The notes under the pieces were generated by a model. The model made no database searches, was not told where the DNA came from, and saw nothing but the letters and a program-made list of their open reading frames with translations. Positions 1 through 6,139 of a DNA stretch of 6,176 nt are shown piece by piece. The stretch covers positions 1 to 6,176 of the forward strand of contig JALVCY010000004.1 in assembly GCA_027009605.1 (NCBI GenBank). The letters are read 5' to 3'. Position 1 is the first letter of the stretch; the number at the start of each line of letters is the position of its first letter. The position numbers were made by a program, and so were the translations under genes. Source of the stretch: Saprospiraceae bacterium. Lineage in GTDB: Bacteria; Bacteroidota; Bacteroidia; Chitinophagales; Saprospiraceae.

Positions 1-2391
1 GAATCCGGACATAAAAAATCCGGCTTTGATAAGGTTTTCAATATCAATATCACCAAATATGTAGAAGATGGGATTTTCACCCAAAAAGTAAAAGTCAACG
101 ACTACACCAAGCCAATTACCGGCTACTTGACCTTTATGACTTGCAATGACAAAACCTGCTTGCCACCAACGGATGTGGACTTCTCCTTTTCCCCACAACC
201 CGCCAAACAAGCACCCGTCGAAGTCAAACCTAAAAAGGAAAGCCCCAAACCTAAAGTAACCCACAAACCCACTACCCCACCCCGCTCATCCACCCCTAAA
301 TCTACCCCAAAATATACCCCCAAAAAAACACCGAAAAAACAATCCACAAAAAAAAGAAAGAAGACCGCTAAAGTAGCCACGCCGAAGCCTACTCCGATAC
401 CGGCAGCCCCCGCCCCCAAATCCGCTCCGGCTCAAGACAAAAGCCTACCCGTACAATGGTCTTGGTCAGCCAAAAAAGTAAAAGGCAACGACTATGACAT
501 CATCTTTAAAGCAAAAATCAAAGACCATTGGGGACTGTATTCCCAGACCTTAGAAAGTGACGACGGCCCCCTACCCACAGTCTTCACCTTCGATAAAGAA
601 AACGCCCAACCGCACGGCATTGCCAAAGAAAGCGCCAATAAAATCACCAAATTTGATAAGGTCTTTCAGATGAATGTCAGCAAATTCAAGCATGAGGCGA
701 CCTTCACCCAAAGAATCACCGTCAAGGACCCATCCAAACCGGTCAACGGATACATCGACTACATGACTTGCGATGACTCCAAGTGCATGAACCAACAATT
801 GGATTTTTCTGTCCCATTGGACGGCACGGCTGCCGCCAACACCTTTGCCGCCGAAAAAAGCAAGCATTTTAAGGGATATTTCGCTACCAAGCGGGATATT
901 GACTCCAACAAAAGTATTAATGATTGTGGCGGCACCGGTTCGACCAATTCCAAGAGCTCGCTTTGGTGGGTATTTCTGATGGGTTTAGCCGGCGGTTTAT
1001 TTGCGTTATTGACTCCATGCGTCTTTCCGTTGATTCCTTTGACCGTTAGTTTTTTCACGAAAGGGGGCACGGATCGCAAAAAGGGGATAAAAAATGCCAT
1101 GATTTATGGCGCATCAATTATCTTCATTTACGTAAGTATGGGCACGATATTGACCGGTATTTTCGGGCCGACCATCCTAAATGACATGGCGACCAATGTC
1201 TATATGAATGTAATTTTCTTTGTCCTGTTTATCATTTTTGCTATTTCATTTTTTGGGGCATTTGAGATTACCTTACCTAGCTCTTGGGCCAACAAATCCG
1301 ACAAAGCCGCTGACCGCGGTGGATTAATCGGCATCTTCTTTATGGCCTTCACCTTAGCGATTGTTTCGTTCTCCTGTACCGGGCCGATTATCGGTAGCTT
1401 GTTGGTGCAATCCGCTTCCGGAACCAATGCCTTATTCGGTGTTATTCCGGTGCAGCCCTTGGTGGGCATGTTTGGATTCTCCTTGGCTTTAGCCTTGCCC
1501 TTTACGTTATTTGCGATGTTTCCGGCTTGGCTCAACAATCTACCCAAGTCCGGCTCTTGGATGAATAATGTAAAAGTGACCTTAGGCTTTTTAGAGTTGG
1601 CGCTTGCGCTAAAATTCCTTTCTGTCGCAGACATGGTGATGCACTGGGGGATTCTAAAATTTGAGTTATTCATGGTCTTGTGGATTTTGATATTCTTGGG
1701 GCTGGGCTTATATCATTTAGGCGTTTTCAGGTTCAAAGGTGAGGGGCCAAAGCCTCCCGGTTTCTTCAGACTCGGCTTAGGGATCTTATCGCTCTTATTT
1801 GTCGGGTACATGGCCAAGGGGCTTTACAACTACAAGTCCATGAATCTATTAAGTGGACTCGCCCCGCCGGTACACTACAATTATTTTGGTAAGAAAAATG
1901 CAGACGGCGGACACAAAGAATGTCCCTATGATTTAAACTGCTTCAAAGACTTTGATGAAGGGGTCGCTTACGCTAAAAAAGTAGGCAAACCCGTCTTTGT
2001 GGACTTCACCGGTTATGGTTGTGTCAACTGCCGTAAAATGGAAGAAAATGTCTGGAACAAACCCGGTGTTTTTGAGCACCTGCAAAATAATTATGTAGTC
2101 GTCTCCCTATACGTGGACGACAAAGAACGCCTATTCCCCGACAACAAACAGGCCTTCCTACTCGACCGCAATAACGGTCAAAAACTCCGTACCGTAGGCA
2201 GCAAATGGGCCGCCTTCGAAGTCAACAACTTCGGCAAAAGCTCCCAACCCTACTACGTCCTAATGGACAACGACGGCGTCACCTTGCTCAACAAACCGGT
2301 AGCCTTTACGCCCGATGTCGCCGCCTACAAATCCTTTTTGGATTGCGGACTCGCCGCCTTTAAAGAACTTAAAAAATTGGGAAAAAAGTAG
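1..2391 (+). CDS. dsbD: DsbD-family protein-disulfide reductase with tandem alpha domains (5' end outside window)
   Basis: This is an inner-membrane electron carrier that passes reducing power from cytoplasmic thioredoxin to periplasmic thiol proteins. Frame 1 is open from base 1 with no stop, so the true start lies upstream; 796 residues are visible. In visible-residue numbering there is a partial DsbD alpha-like domain at 1-63 with Cys48/Cys53, a Lys/Pro/Thr-rich linker at 64-147, and a second alpha-like domain at 148-273 with Cys257/Cys262. The membrane domain at about 320-610 has roughly eight hydrophobic segments and the two beta-domain cysteines, Cys340 in LTPCVFPLIPL and Cys459 in SFSCTGP. 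The gamma domain at about 640-796 has the thioredoxin-like site GYGCVNCRK (Cys674/Cys677) and a likely cis-proline in SQPYYVL (Pro750). All three catalytic pairs of classical DsbD are present. The extra alpha copy and linker make it longer than the usual one-alpha form. The family call is very secure. It ends convergently with the minus-strand receptor gene. Confidence 0.95.
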   Translation, partial: ESGHKKSGFDKVFNINITKYVEDGIFTQKVKVNDYTKPITGYLTFMTCNDKTCLPPTDVDFSFSPQPAKQAPVEVKPKKESPKPKVTHKPTTPPRSSTPKSTPKYTPKKTPKKQSTKKRKKTAKVATPKPTPIPAAPAPKSAPAQDKSLPVQWSWSAKKVKGNDYDIIFKAKIKDHWGLYSQTLESDDGPLPTVFTFDKENAQPHGIAKESANKITKFDKVFQMNVSKFKHEATFTQRITVKDPSKPVNGYIDYMTCDDSKCMNQQLDFSVPLDGTAAANTFAAEKSKHFKGYFATKRDIDSNKSINDCGGTGSTNSKSSLWWVFLMGLAGGLFALLTPCVFPLIPLTVSFFTKGGTDRKKGIKNAMIYGASIIFIYVSMGTILTGIFGPTILNDMATNVYMNVIFFVLFIIFAISFFGAFEITLPSSWANKSDKAADRGGLIGIFFMAFTLAIVSFSCTGPIIGSLLVQSASGTNALFGVIPVQPLVGMFGFSLALALPFTLFAMFPAWLNNLPKSGSWMNNVKVTLGFLELALALKFLSVADMVMHWGILKFELFMVLWILIFLGLGLYHLGVFRFKGEGPKPPGFFRLGLGILSLLFVGYMAKGLYNYKSMNLLSGLAPPVHYNYFGKKNADGGHKECPYDLNCFKDFDEGVAYAKKVGKPVFVDFTGYGCVNCRKMEENVWNKPGVFEHLQNNYVVVSLYVDDKERLFPDNKQAFLLDRNNGQKLRTVGSKWAAFEVNNFGKSSQPYYVLMDNDGVTLLNKPVAFTPDVAAYKSFLDCGLAAFKELKKLGKK
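19..813 (+). repeat. Tandem duplication of the DsbD alpha (N-terminal) domain within dsbD
   Basis: Two homologous segments lie at 19-189 and 646-813. The 47 residues ending at each second cysteine align without gaps, and I count 21 identities (about 45%). Shared blocks are FDKVF, FTQ, KP, GY and MTC-x-D-x-x-C. Each copy keeps a C-x4-C pair, equivalent to the alpha-domain pair that delivers electrons to periplasmic partners in known DsbD. The first copy continues with Leu-Pro-Pro after the second cysteine, as classical DsbD does (Tyr-Pro-Pro in E. coli); the second has Met-Asn-Gln instead. The divergence at both protein and DNA level indicates an old duplication rather than an assembly error. 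The first copy is cut by the window edge, so any further copies upstream cannot be seen. Confidence 0.85.
190..441 (+). other. Lys/Pro/Thr-rich low-complexity linker between the two DsbD alpha domains
   Basis: About 84 residues of Lys, Pro, Thr, Ser and Ala contain repeated Thr-Pro-Lys units (TPKSTPKYTPKKTPKK) and then a basic run (KKRKK), followed by an Ala/Pro-rich stretch. There is no hydrophobic segment, so by topology it lies in the periplasm between the two alpha domains. The DNA is strongly strand-biased: 241-340 has only four G on the plus strand, with A runs of seven and eight at 322-328 and 348-355. It is probably an extended, positively charged tether. Proline-rich cationic spacers of this kind occur in TonB and in peptidoglycan-spanning proteins, but binding to the cell wall here is only inference. 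Confidence 0.8.
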
Positions 2392-2392
2392 G

Positions 2393-2451
2393 TTTGGAGT
2401 AACGGCGACTTCAGTCGCCAAATTCAAGGCTGAAATCGCCGTTACACCAAA
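2393..2451. repeat. Imperfect stem-loop in the convergent intergenic gap
   Basis: Arms 2399-2414 and 2430-2445 pair over 16 positions with one C/A mismatch (2409/2435). After one further mismatch (2398/2446), five more pairs extend the stem to 2393/2451. On the minus-strand RNA the 2409/2435 pair becomes a G-U wobble, so that strand folds more perfectly. A second, competing hairpin is nested in the left half: GGCGAC, loop TTCA, GTCGCC at 2404-2419. It lies between two converging stop codons (2391 and 2473), where a bidirectional terminator would be expected. However, no T tract directly follows the stem on either strand, so it is not a textbook intrinsic terminator. It could equally be a dispersed palindromic repeat. 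Confidence 0.7.
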
Positions 2452-2472
2452 AAAATAGTCACGTTTTTAGGA

Positions 2473-5052
2473 TTAAAACAGTTTTCCGGCACCCAAAATA
2501 ATACTTCCGGGAAAGCGATTATACCGAACCATTTCGTAGTAGGCAATTGTTTGATTATAAGAATAAATTTCTTTAGGCCTAAGATTAAAAACATCCTTTC
2601 CGGATAGCTTTAGTGTCCAATTATTTTTCAATTTATATTCCAATTTTATATCCAGATGATTATACCGATTGGAAATATCATTGCTTTTGAACATTTGCAA
2701 CCAAAAATCCCCTTCCAGCCGGATAGGCCTTTTCGTATAGATGGCTTTAAACTCCTGCTTCTGACCTAAAGTCGCTTGATTCTGATTTTTTGCATAACGA
2801 TTCAACTGATACGTATATTCCAATTCAAGCGCCTTCCGGGGATTATATTGAATTCCAAATGCTTGCATGTATCCCTGCATCTTGACCTTTAACTCTTTGG
2901 ATACTTTTGTATGCGTGCGATTCCATGAAGTGGACAGCTTAAACTTTATATTCTTTGAAGCCCATTCCCAATCCAAATCATTCCTAAACGATAAATTCCT
3001 TTGAGACTCCGCCTGCAAATAAGATTGAAGAAACACCCCATTTTCTATCCTGAACTCAGGGTGCATTGGATCTTGAACAAAATTGTAATTCACAATCGAA
3101 TACGACCTAAAGCCATTCCCTAGGTTAAAATAAAGATGACTCAAGTTAACACCGGTTGTCTTACTCAGACTCCCTAATATTAATGAACCATACTTAACCG
3201 TGTTAGCATCAAGATATTCATAAGTGTCATAGCATAAATTGTAGGGCAGTTCCTGCTGGTGATAGGAAAGATTGAGAAGGAAAAAATGCAATGGATGAAA
3301 GCTATACCTTACGGTAAAATCAGAATTAAAAAGTTGTTTGCCAATAATCGTATCCAAGCTATGATGGTTATAGCCGGATTCTAATCGAAAGTTCTCCATC
3401 CACCTATTCTTTTCATATCGTAGATCCAACACTGCATTGGCACTCCAAAAGACATGTTGAAAGTCTCTATTATATATTAAGCTGTCCGGCGAATGAAGCT
3501 GCATATTTAATGAGTTCAATCTCGTACCTGCTTGTCCTTCTACTTCCCAATTTTTCCCCTTTTTCACATACCCAAAATCAAACCCCAAATTCTCTTTCCT
3601 TTCTTTTTTACTTTGATTGATAGAAGACCTGTTTTTCTGTCGGAGCGACAATCTATTTTCGATACGCTCCAATAGGATTTGGCTATTTATAAAGTAGCTC
3701 CGGTTTTTAGATAAACTTTTATAATATCTTGCTACCGGAGCAATAGTGAAATTTTGCTTACTTTTTTCAAAATAATTATCTGTATCTTGGAAGGCCAATT
3801 CGCCTTGATAATACTGATTGTTAGTGCTTAAATCCGTATAAAAAGGAATTTCGATGGTGACATTTCCCTTGCTGTTTGTCAGCATTTTTTGCCGTTTAAA
3901 CTTAGAATACAGATAGGGAAAGGCAACCTCCCTAGTTTGAGTTCCTGTTTGAGACACCGAAACCCCATCATAGAATCTTTGCAGATGGGATGCTCTCACC
4001 CTGTAGGCATAGTTCAACATGGTGACAAAATTCGTAGTGTTATACTTTGACTTATTGATTTCTAAGTTACCTAAAATGACATTGTCATAATTTTCCTGAA
4101 CATCCTTGCCGGGTATAAAACCTTCGGGAATCAATTTTGACAACTCCCCTTTCGTCTCTTTCAGCGCTTGGAATAAATTTCCTTTCAAACTCAAGAAATC
4201 ACCGGAAGACATATTGGACTCACCGATGTTATTGGCCCGAGCAAAAATAGTTAGACCAGATTTTTCTTTTACCCGATATAGGTTTGCATTTGTTTTGTAC
4301 TTATATCTGTACCCTGCCAATAATTCAGCATCACCGTTTACCTTCTTCAACGCTTCATCGGTTAACCGAACATCCATCGCCACTTTATTTGAATTAGAGA
4401 GTAAATATTGCTCATTAAACGGGCGATAATGCTTTATGATTCTTATGGACTTGACATCGTCAGCCTGTATTCCTTCTGTCGCCAATTTATGTTGATCGGC
4501 AAGAATATCCTTTCCTTCCAGCAGTATCTTATCCACCCTTTTGCCATTGTAGAGGATATCCCCCCCTTTCCCTACTTCCAGCCCCGGCATATTGTTTAAA
4601 ACATCCCCCAGTGTTTGAGTACTTTCATTTTGATAAGCTTTTGCATTATAATTGATGGTATCTCCTTTTACGACTACAGCAATCCCCTTTGCTTTAACCA
4701 CCACTTCATTCAACCGCTCTTCGTGCCTTTTTAATCTGATGGAGATGGACTCTTTTTTCAGCGTTGAGGAGTCGATAGCGATATACTTCGTATCAAAACC
4801 CAAGTAAGATACACTTAAAACCATCCCTTCTCTAGCAATATTATCAATCAACCATTTCCCTTTTTCCCCGGAAATAGCAAAACCGACCATACTACTAGTA
4901 TCAGCCAAATAAAGAATTATGGAAGCCCCGATTAAGTCTTCATTTTCTCCTTTCACTGTTCCTTGCAATATCTGGGCACAAGCATCATCTTGAAAGATAA
5001 AAAAAGTAAAAATAATTAAAAATAAATATCTTAGCACAACGAAGAATTTCAT
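2473..5052 (-). CDS. TonB-receptor-like outer-membrane beta-barrel protein with carboxypeptidase-regulatory-like N-terminal domain
   Basis: This is an outer-membrane protein of the TonB-receptor/OMP beta-barrel type, 859 residues from the ATG at 5052. That start is preferred over an upstream in-frame TTG at 5091 because it places a signal peptide at the very N-terminus, with a hydrophobic core and likely cleavage after DACA (residues 26/27). Residues 28-107 resemble the carboxypeptidase D regulatory-like domain (ILQGTVKGE...LIGASI...SVSYLGFDTK). Residues 117-232 resemble a plug (VVVKGDTINYNAKAY, LGDVLNNMPGLEV, GKRVDKILLEGKDIL). The rest is rich in alternating polar and aromatic strands and ends in Phe, as expected for a beta-barrel. 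Length fits the family. The ligand cannot be read from sequence, and I see no clear TonB box. It lies 123 bp downstream of the GLPGLI gene on the same strand and probably shares its transcript. It looks lower in GC than dsbD. Confidence 0.9.
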   Translation of the reverse strand: MKFFVVLRYLFLIIFTFFIFQDDACAQILQGTVKGENEDLIGASIILYLADTSSMVGFAISGEKGKWLIDNIAREGMVLSVSYLGFDTKYIAIDSSTLKKESISIRLKRHEERLNEVVVKAKGIAVVVKGDTINYNAKAYQNESTQTLGDVLNNMPGLEVGKGGDILYNGKRVDKILLEGKDILADQHKLATEGIQADDVKSIRIIKHYRPFNEQYLLSNSNKVAMDVRLTDEALKKVNGDAELLAGYRYKYKTNANLYRVKEKSGLTIFARANNIGESNMSSGDFLSLKGNLFQALKETKGELSKLIPEGFIPGKDVQENYDNVILGNLEINKSKYNTTNFVTMLNYAYRVRASHLQRFYDGVSVSQTGTQTREVAFPYLYSKFKRQKMLTNSKGNVTIEIPFYTDLSTNNQYYQGELAFQDTDNYFEKSKQNFTIAPVARYYKSLSKNRSYFINSQILLERIENRLSLRQKNRSSINQSKKERKENLGFDFGYVKKGKNWEVEGQAGTRLNSLNMQLHSPDSLIYNRDFQHVFWSANAVLDLRYEKNRWMENFRLESGYNHHSLDTIIGKQLFNSDFTVRYSFHPLHFFLLNLSYHQQELPYNLCYDTYEYLDANTVKYGSLILGSLSKTTGVNLSHLYFNLGNGFRSYSIVNYNFVQDPMHPEFRIENGVFLQSYLQAESQRNLSFRNDLDWEWASKNIKFKLSTSWNRTHTKVSKELKVKMQGYMQAFGIQYNPRKALELEYTYQLNRYAKNQNQATLGQKQEFKAIYTKRPIRLEGDFWLQMFKSNDISNRYNHLDIKLEYKLKNNWTLKLSGKDVFNLRPKEIYSYNQTIAYYEMVRYNRFPGSIILGAGKLF

Positions 5053-5062
5053 TAAAACAAAA

Positions 5063-5082
5063 CTAATCTTGTAACAGATTAG
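5063..5082. repeat. Short inverted repeat just upstream of the receptor start codon
   Basis: Perfect 7-bp arms, CTAATCT and AGATTAG, are separated by six bases and end 10 bp before the receptor ATG at 5052. On the minus strand a TAGTTTTG octamer (5065 to 5058) matches the Bacteroidota -7 consensus TAnnTTTG and overlaps the proximal edge of the repeat. This could be a small operator or leader hairpin, but short A/T-rich repeats arise easily by chance. Confidence 0.3.
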
Positions 5083-5122
5083 ACACCCCAATTTTCAGGT
5101 AGAAAATAGGCCTTTTTGTGTT

Positions 5123-5168
5123 TTTTTTGACGTAGGGACGCACGGCCGTGCGTCCCTACGTCAAAAAA
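5123..5168. repeat. Perfect 46-bp palindrome between the GLPGLI gene and the receptor gene
   Basis: The sequence is perfectly self-complementary about 5145/5146. Six T at 5123-5128 pair with six A at 5163-5168 around a GC-rich core with half-site GACGTAGGGACGCACGG and centre GGCC; there is no loop spacer. It starts 7 bp beyond the GLPGLI stop codon. On both strands the T run comes before the core and the A run after it, the reverse of the A-stem-U order of an intrinsic terminator. A dispersed palindromic repeat, or an RNA-processing or stability hairpin in a two-gene transcript, fits better. From memory, cores of the GTAGGGACGCACGG type recur in many unrelated bacterial genomes; I could not check this. 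Confidence 0.9.
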
Positions 5169-5175
5169 TAGTTAC

Positions 5176-5859
5176 CTAATCTTTATCTAATTTCATCTGT
5201 CTTTCTCTCATTTTTTTAAAAATAACTTTCGTTCTCATTTCATCGTATGTTTTCTCATCAACGATGGTAAGTTGAGTCGTATCGACAAAAGGATAATTCT
5301 CAATTTTCATTTGTTCAAATGAGACAAGCTGTATTATTTCTTTCGGAGTCTCCACCCTGACGACTAAACCCGGCAAACCCGAATAGATAGAAGGCCCAAA
5401 CGGAGTCGGTATCTCCGGCGTAAAATAAATACTCACTTCCTCATCATTGACCGTGCCGGTTACCAAAATGGCTTTGTGCCCATTAAACAGGATACTTTTG
5501 TTCTTTGGGCTCAGATTTTTGTAATCAAGTAAGCTGTAACTTTTGGCGTGATTAGGAAGCAAATTATCCACGTTTAGAATTCTATTATCTTTCAAATAGG
5601 TAATAATATTTCTATAATTAGCCCCATCCCTATTATATTTTGATGTATCAGCCTGTGTCATATAATAAGAAGACTGATTTCCTTGGGTAATCAATCTGTA
5701 ATAAATCATCATGCCATTTAAGCTTGGATGATTACCCGATTTTTCCTGCATTGTATTATACGTATATGAGTACAATGCCGTAAAATCTTGAGCATTCCCA
5801 ACTTTGACCAGTAATAAGCCAAACAATAATACTGCGACAGTAAATAAGTTTTTTCCCAT
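5176..5859 (-). CDS. GLPGLI family exported protein
   Basis: This is a secreted or periplasmic protein of the GLPGLI family, found in Bacteroidota and named after its best-conserved motif; its function is unknown. The motif appears as GLPGLV at residues 161-166 (5379 down to 5362), within the typical context of an acidic strand (FTPEIPTPFGPSIYS) before it and a hydrophobic strand with Glu (VVRVETPKEIIQL) after it. The chosen ATG at 5859 gives 227 residues. They begin with Met-Gly-Lys-Asn and a hydrophobic core, with likely signal cleavage after GNA (residue 23). The frame stays open for another 53 codons up to an ATG at 6018, but that extension would bury the signal peptide and overlap an inverted repeat, so it is rejected. 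The C-terminus is highly charged. No Shine-Dalgarno sequence is seen; the leader is A/T-rich. It is transcriptionally upstream of the receptor gene, a common arrangement for this family. Confidence 0.92.
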   Translation of the reverse strand: MGKNLFTVAVLLFGLLLVKVGNAQDFTALYSYTYNTMQEKSGNHPSLNGMMIYYRLITQGNQSSYYMTQADTSKYNRDGANYRNIITYLKDNRILNVDNLLPNHAKSYSLLDYKNLSPKNKSILFNGHKAILVTGTVNDEEVSIYFTPEIPTPFGPSIYSGLPGLVVRVETPKEIIQLVSFEQMKIENYPFVDTTQLTIVDEKTYDEMRTKVIFKKMRERQMKLDKD

Positions 5860-5889
5860 TTGAAAAATATTTAAAATGTTTAATAAAAC

Positions 5890-5922
5890 TTGTTCTCCGA
5901 TGGAGGCACCACCGGAGAACAA
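5890..5922. repeat. Stem-loop upstream of the GLPGLI start
   Basis: Perfect 10-bp arms (TTGTTCTCCG at 5890-5899, CGGAGAACAA at 5913-5922) enclose one mismatch, a further 3-bp TGG/CCA stem and a 5-base loop. It ends 30 bp before the GLPGLI ATG. In the minus-strand transcript it is followed by GUUUUAUU, only a weak U tract. It could therefore be a terminator of something upstream, a leader hairpin of the GLPGLI mRNA, or a repeat element. Confidence 0.7.
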
Positions 5923-6051
5923 ATGCAATTCCCAATTCCTAAATTTTCCTAATATATCTCCACGTATTCGTACTCCTATCTCACTCCCACAACGCTCCTT
6001 TGTCGTAATCCCAGACATAATTAGCGGGAGTAGTGATTTGTTCTTGAGCCC

Positions 6052-6139
6052 ACAAAATTTTATTTGGTTTTCTCTTTTATTTTAACCCACTAAATCTCCC
6101 TAAGAAGGGAGACTTATGGCAAACCAAATAAAATTTTGT
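6052..6139. repeat. 88-bp element with 19-bp perfect inverted ends and a nested hairpin
   Basis: The arms at 6052-6070 (starting ACAAAATTTTATTTGG) and 6121-6139 are perfect reverse complements over 19 bp, with a 50-bp interior. The interior carries its own perfect 7-bp hairpin, TCTCCCT and AGGGAGA with loop AAGA (6095-6112). It has no coding capacity. The shape suits a miniature inverted-repeat element or a large structured RNA or terminator. No obvious target-site duplication flanks it (C at 6051, T at 6140), so transposition is unsupported. Confidence 0.65.

Noticed and set aside
322..360. Programmed frameshift at the A7 and A8 runs in the DsbD linker
   Set aside because: The zero frame continues uninterrupted through the membrane and thioredoxin domains. 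The runs are simply lysine codons, and I looked for but saw no clear stimulatory hairpin just downstream.
123..1673. Minus-strand open frames at 123-419, 571-867, 759-1100 and 1200-1673
   Set aside because: They lie opposite the secure dsbD coding frame, show no family resemblance, and the first is a Gly/Val-rich mirror of the Lys/Pro/Thr linker.
127..2391. Start of the DsbD gene at the TTG at 127
   Set aside because: The frame is open back to base 1, and the upstream residues (FDKVFNIN..., TKPITGY) are clearly part of the first alpha domain by alignment with the second copy.
4106..4599. Plus-strand open frames within the receptor gene (4106-4429, 4408-4599)
   Set aside because: They lie antisense to a conserved plug and barrel region and have no recognisable domain.
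5053..5091. Upstream TTG start adding 13 residues to the receptor
   Set aside because: It would place extra residues before a complete signal peptide. The ATG at 5052 gives a normal lysine-then-hydrophobic N-terminus.
5123..5168. Intrinsic terminator for the GLPGLI gene
   Set aside because: The hairpin is strong, but it is followed by A rather than T on both strands, so the U tract needed for intrinsic termination is missing.
5876..6085. Plus-strand 69-codon open frame
   Set aside because: It has no family resemblance, it runs through two inverted repeats, and its last codons come from one repeat arm. It is probably not a gene.
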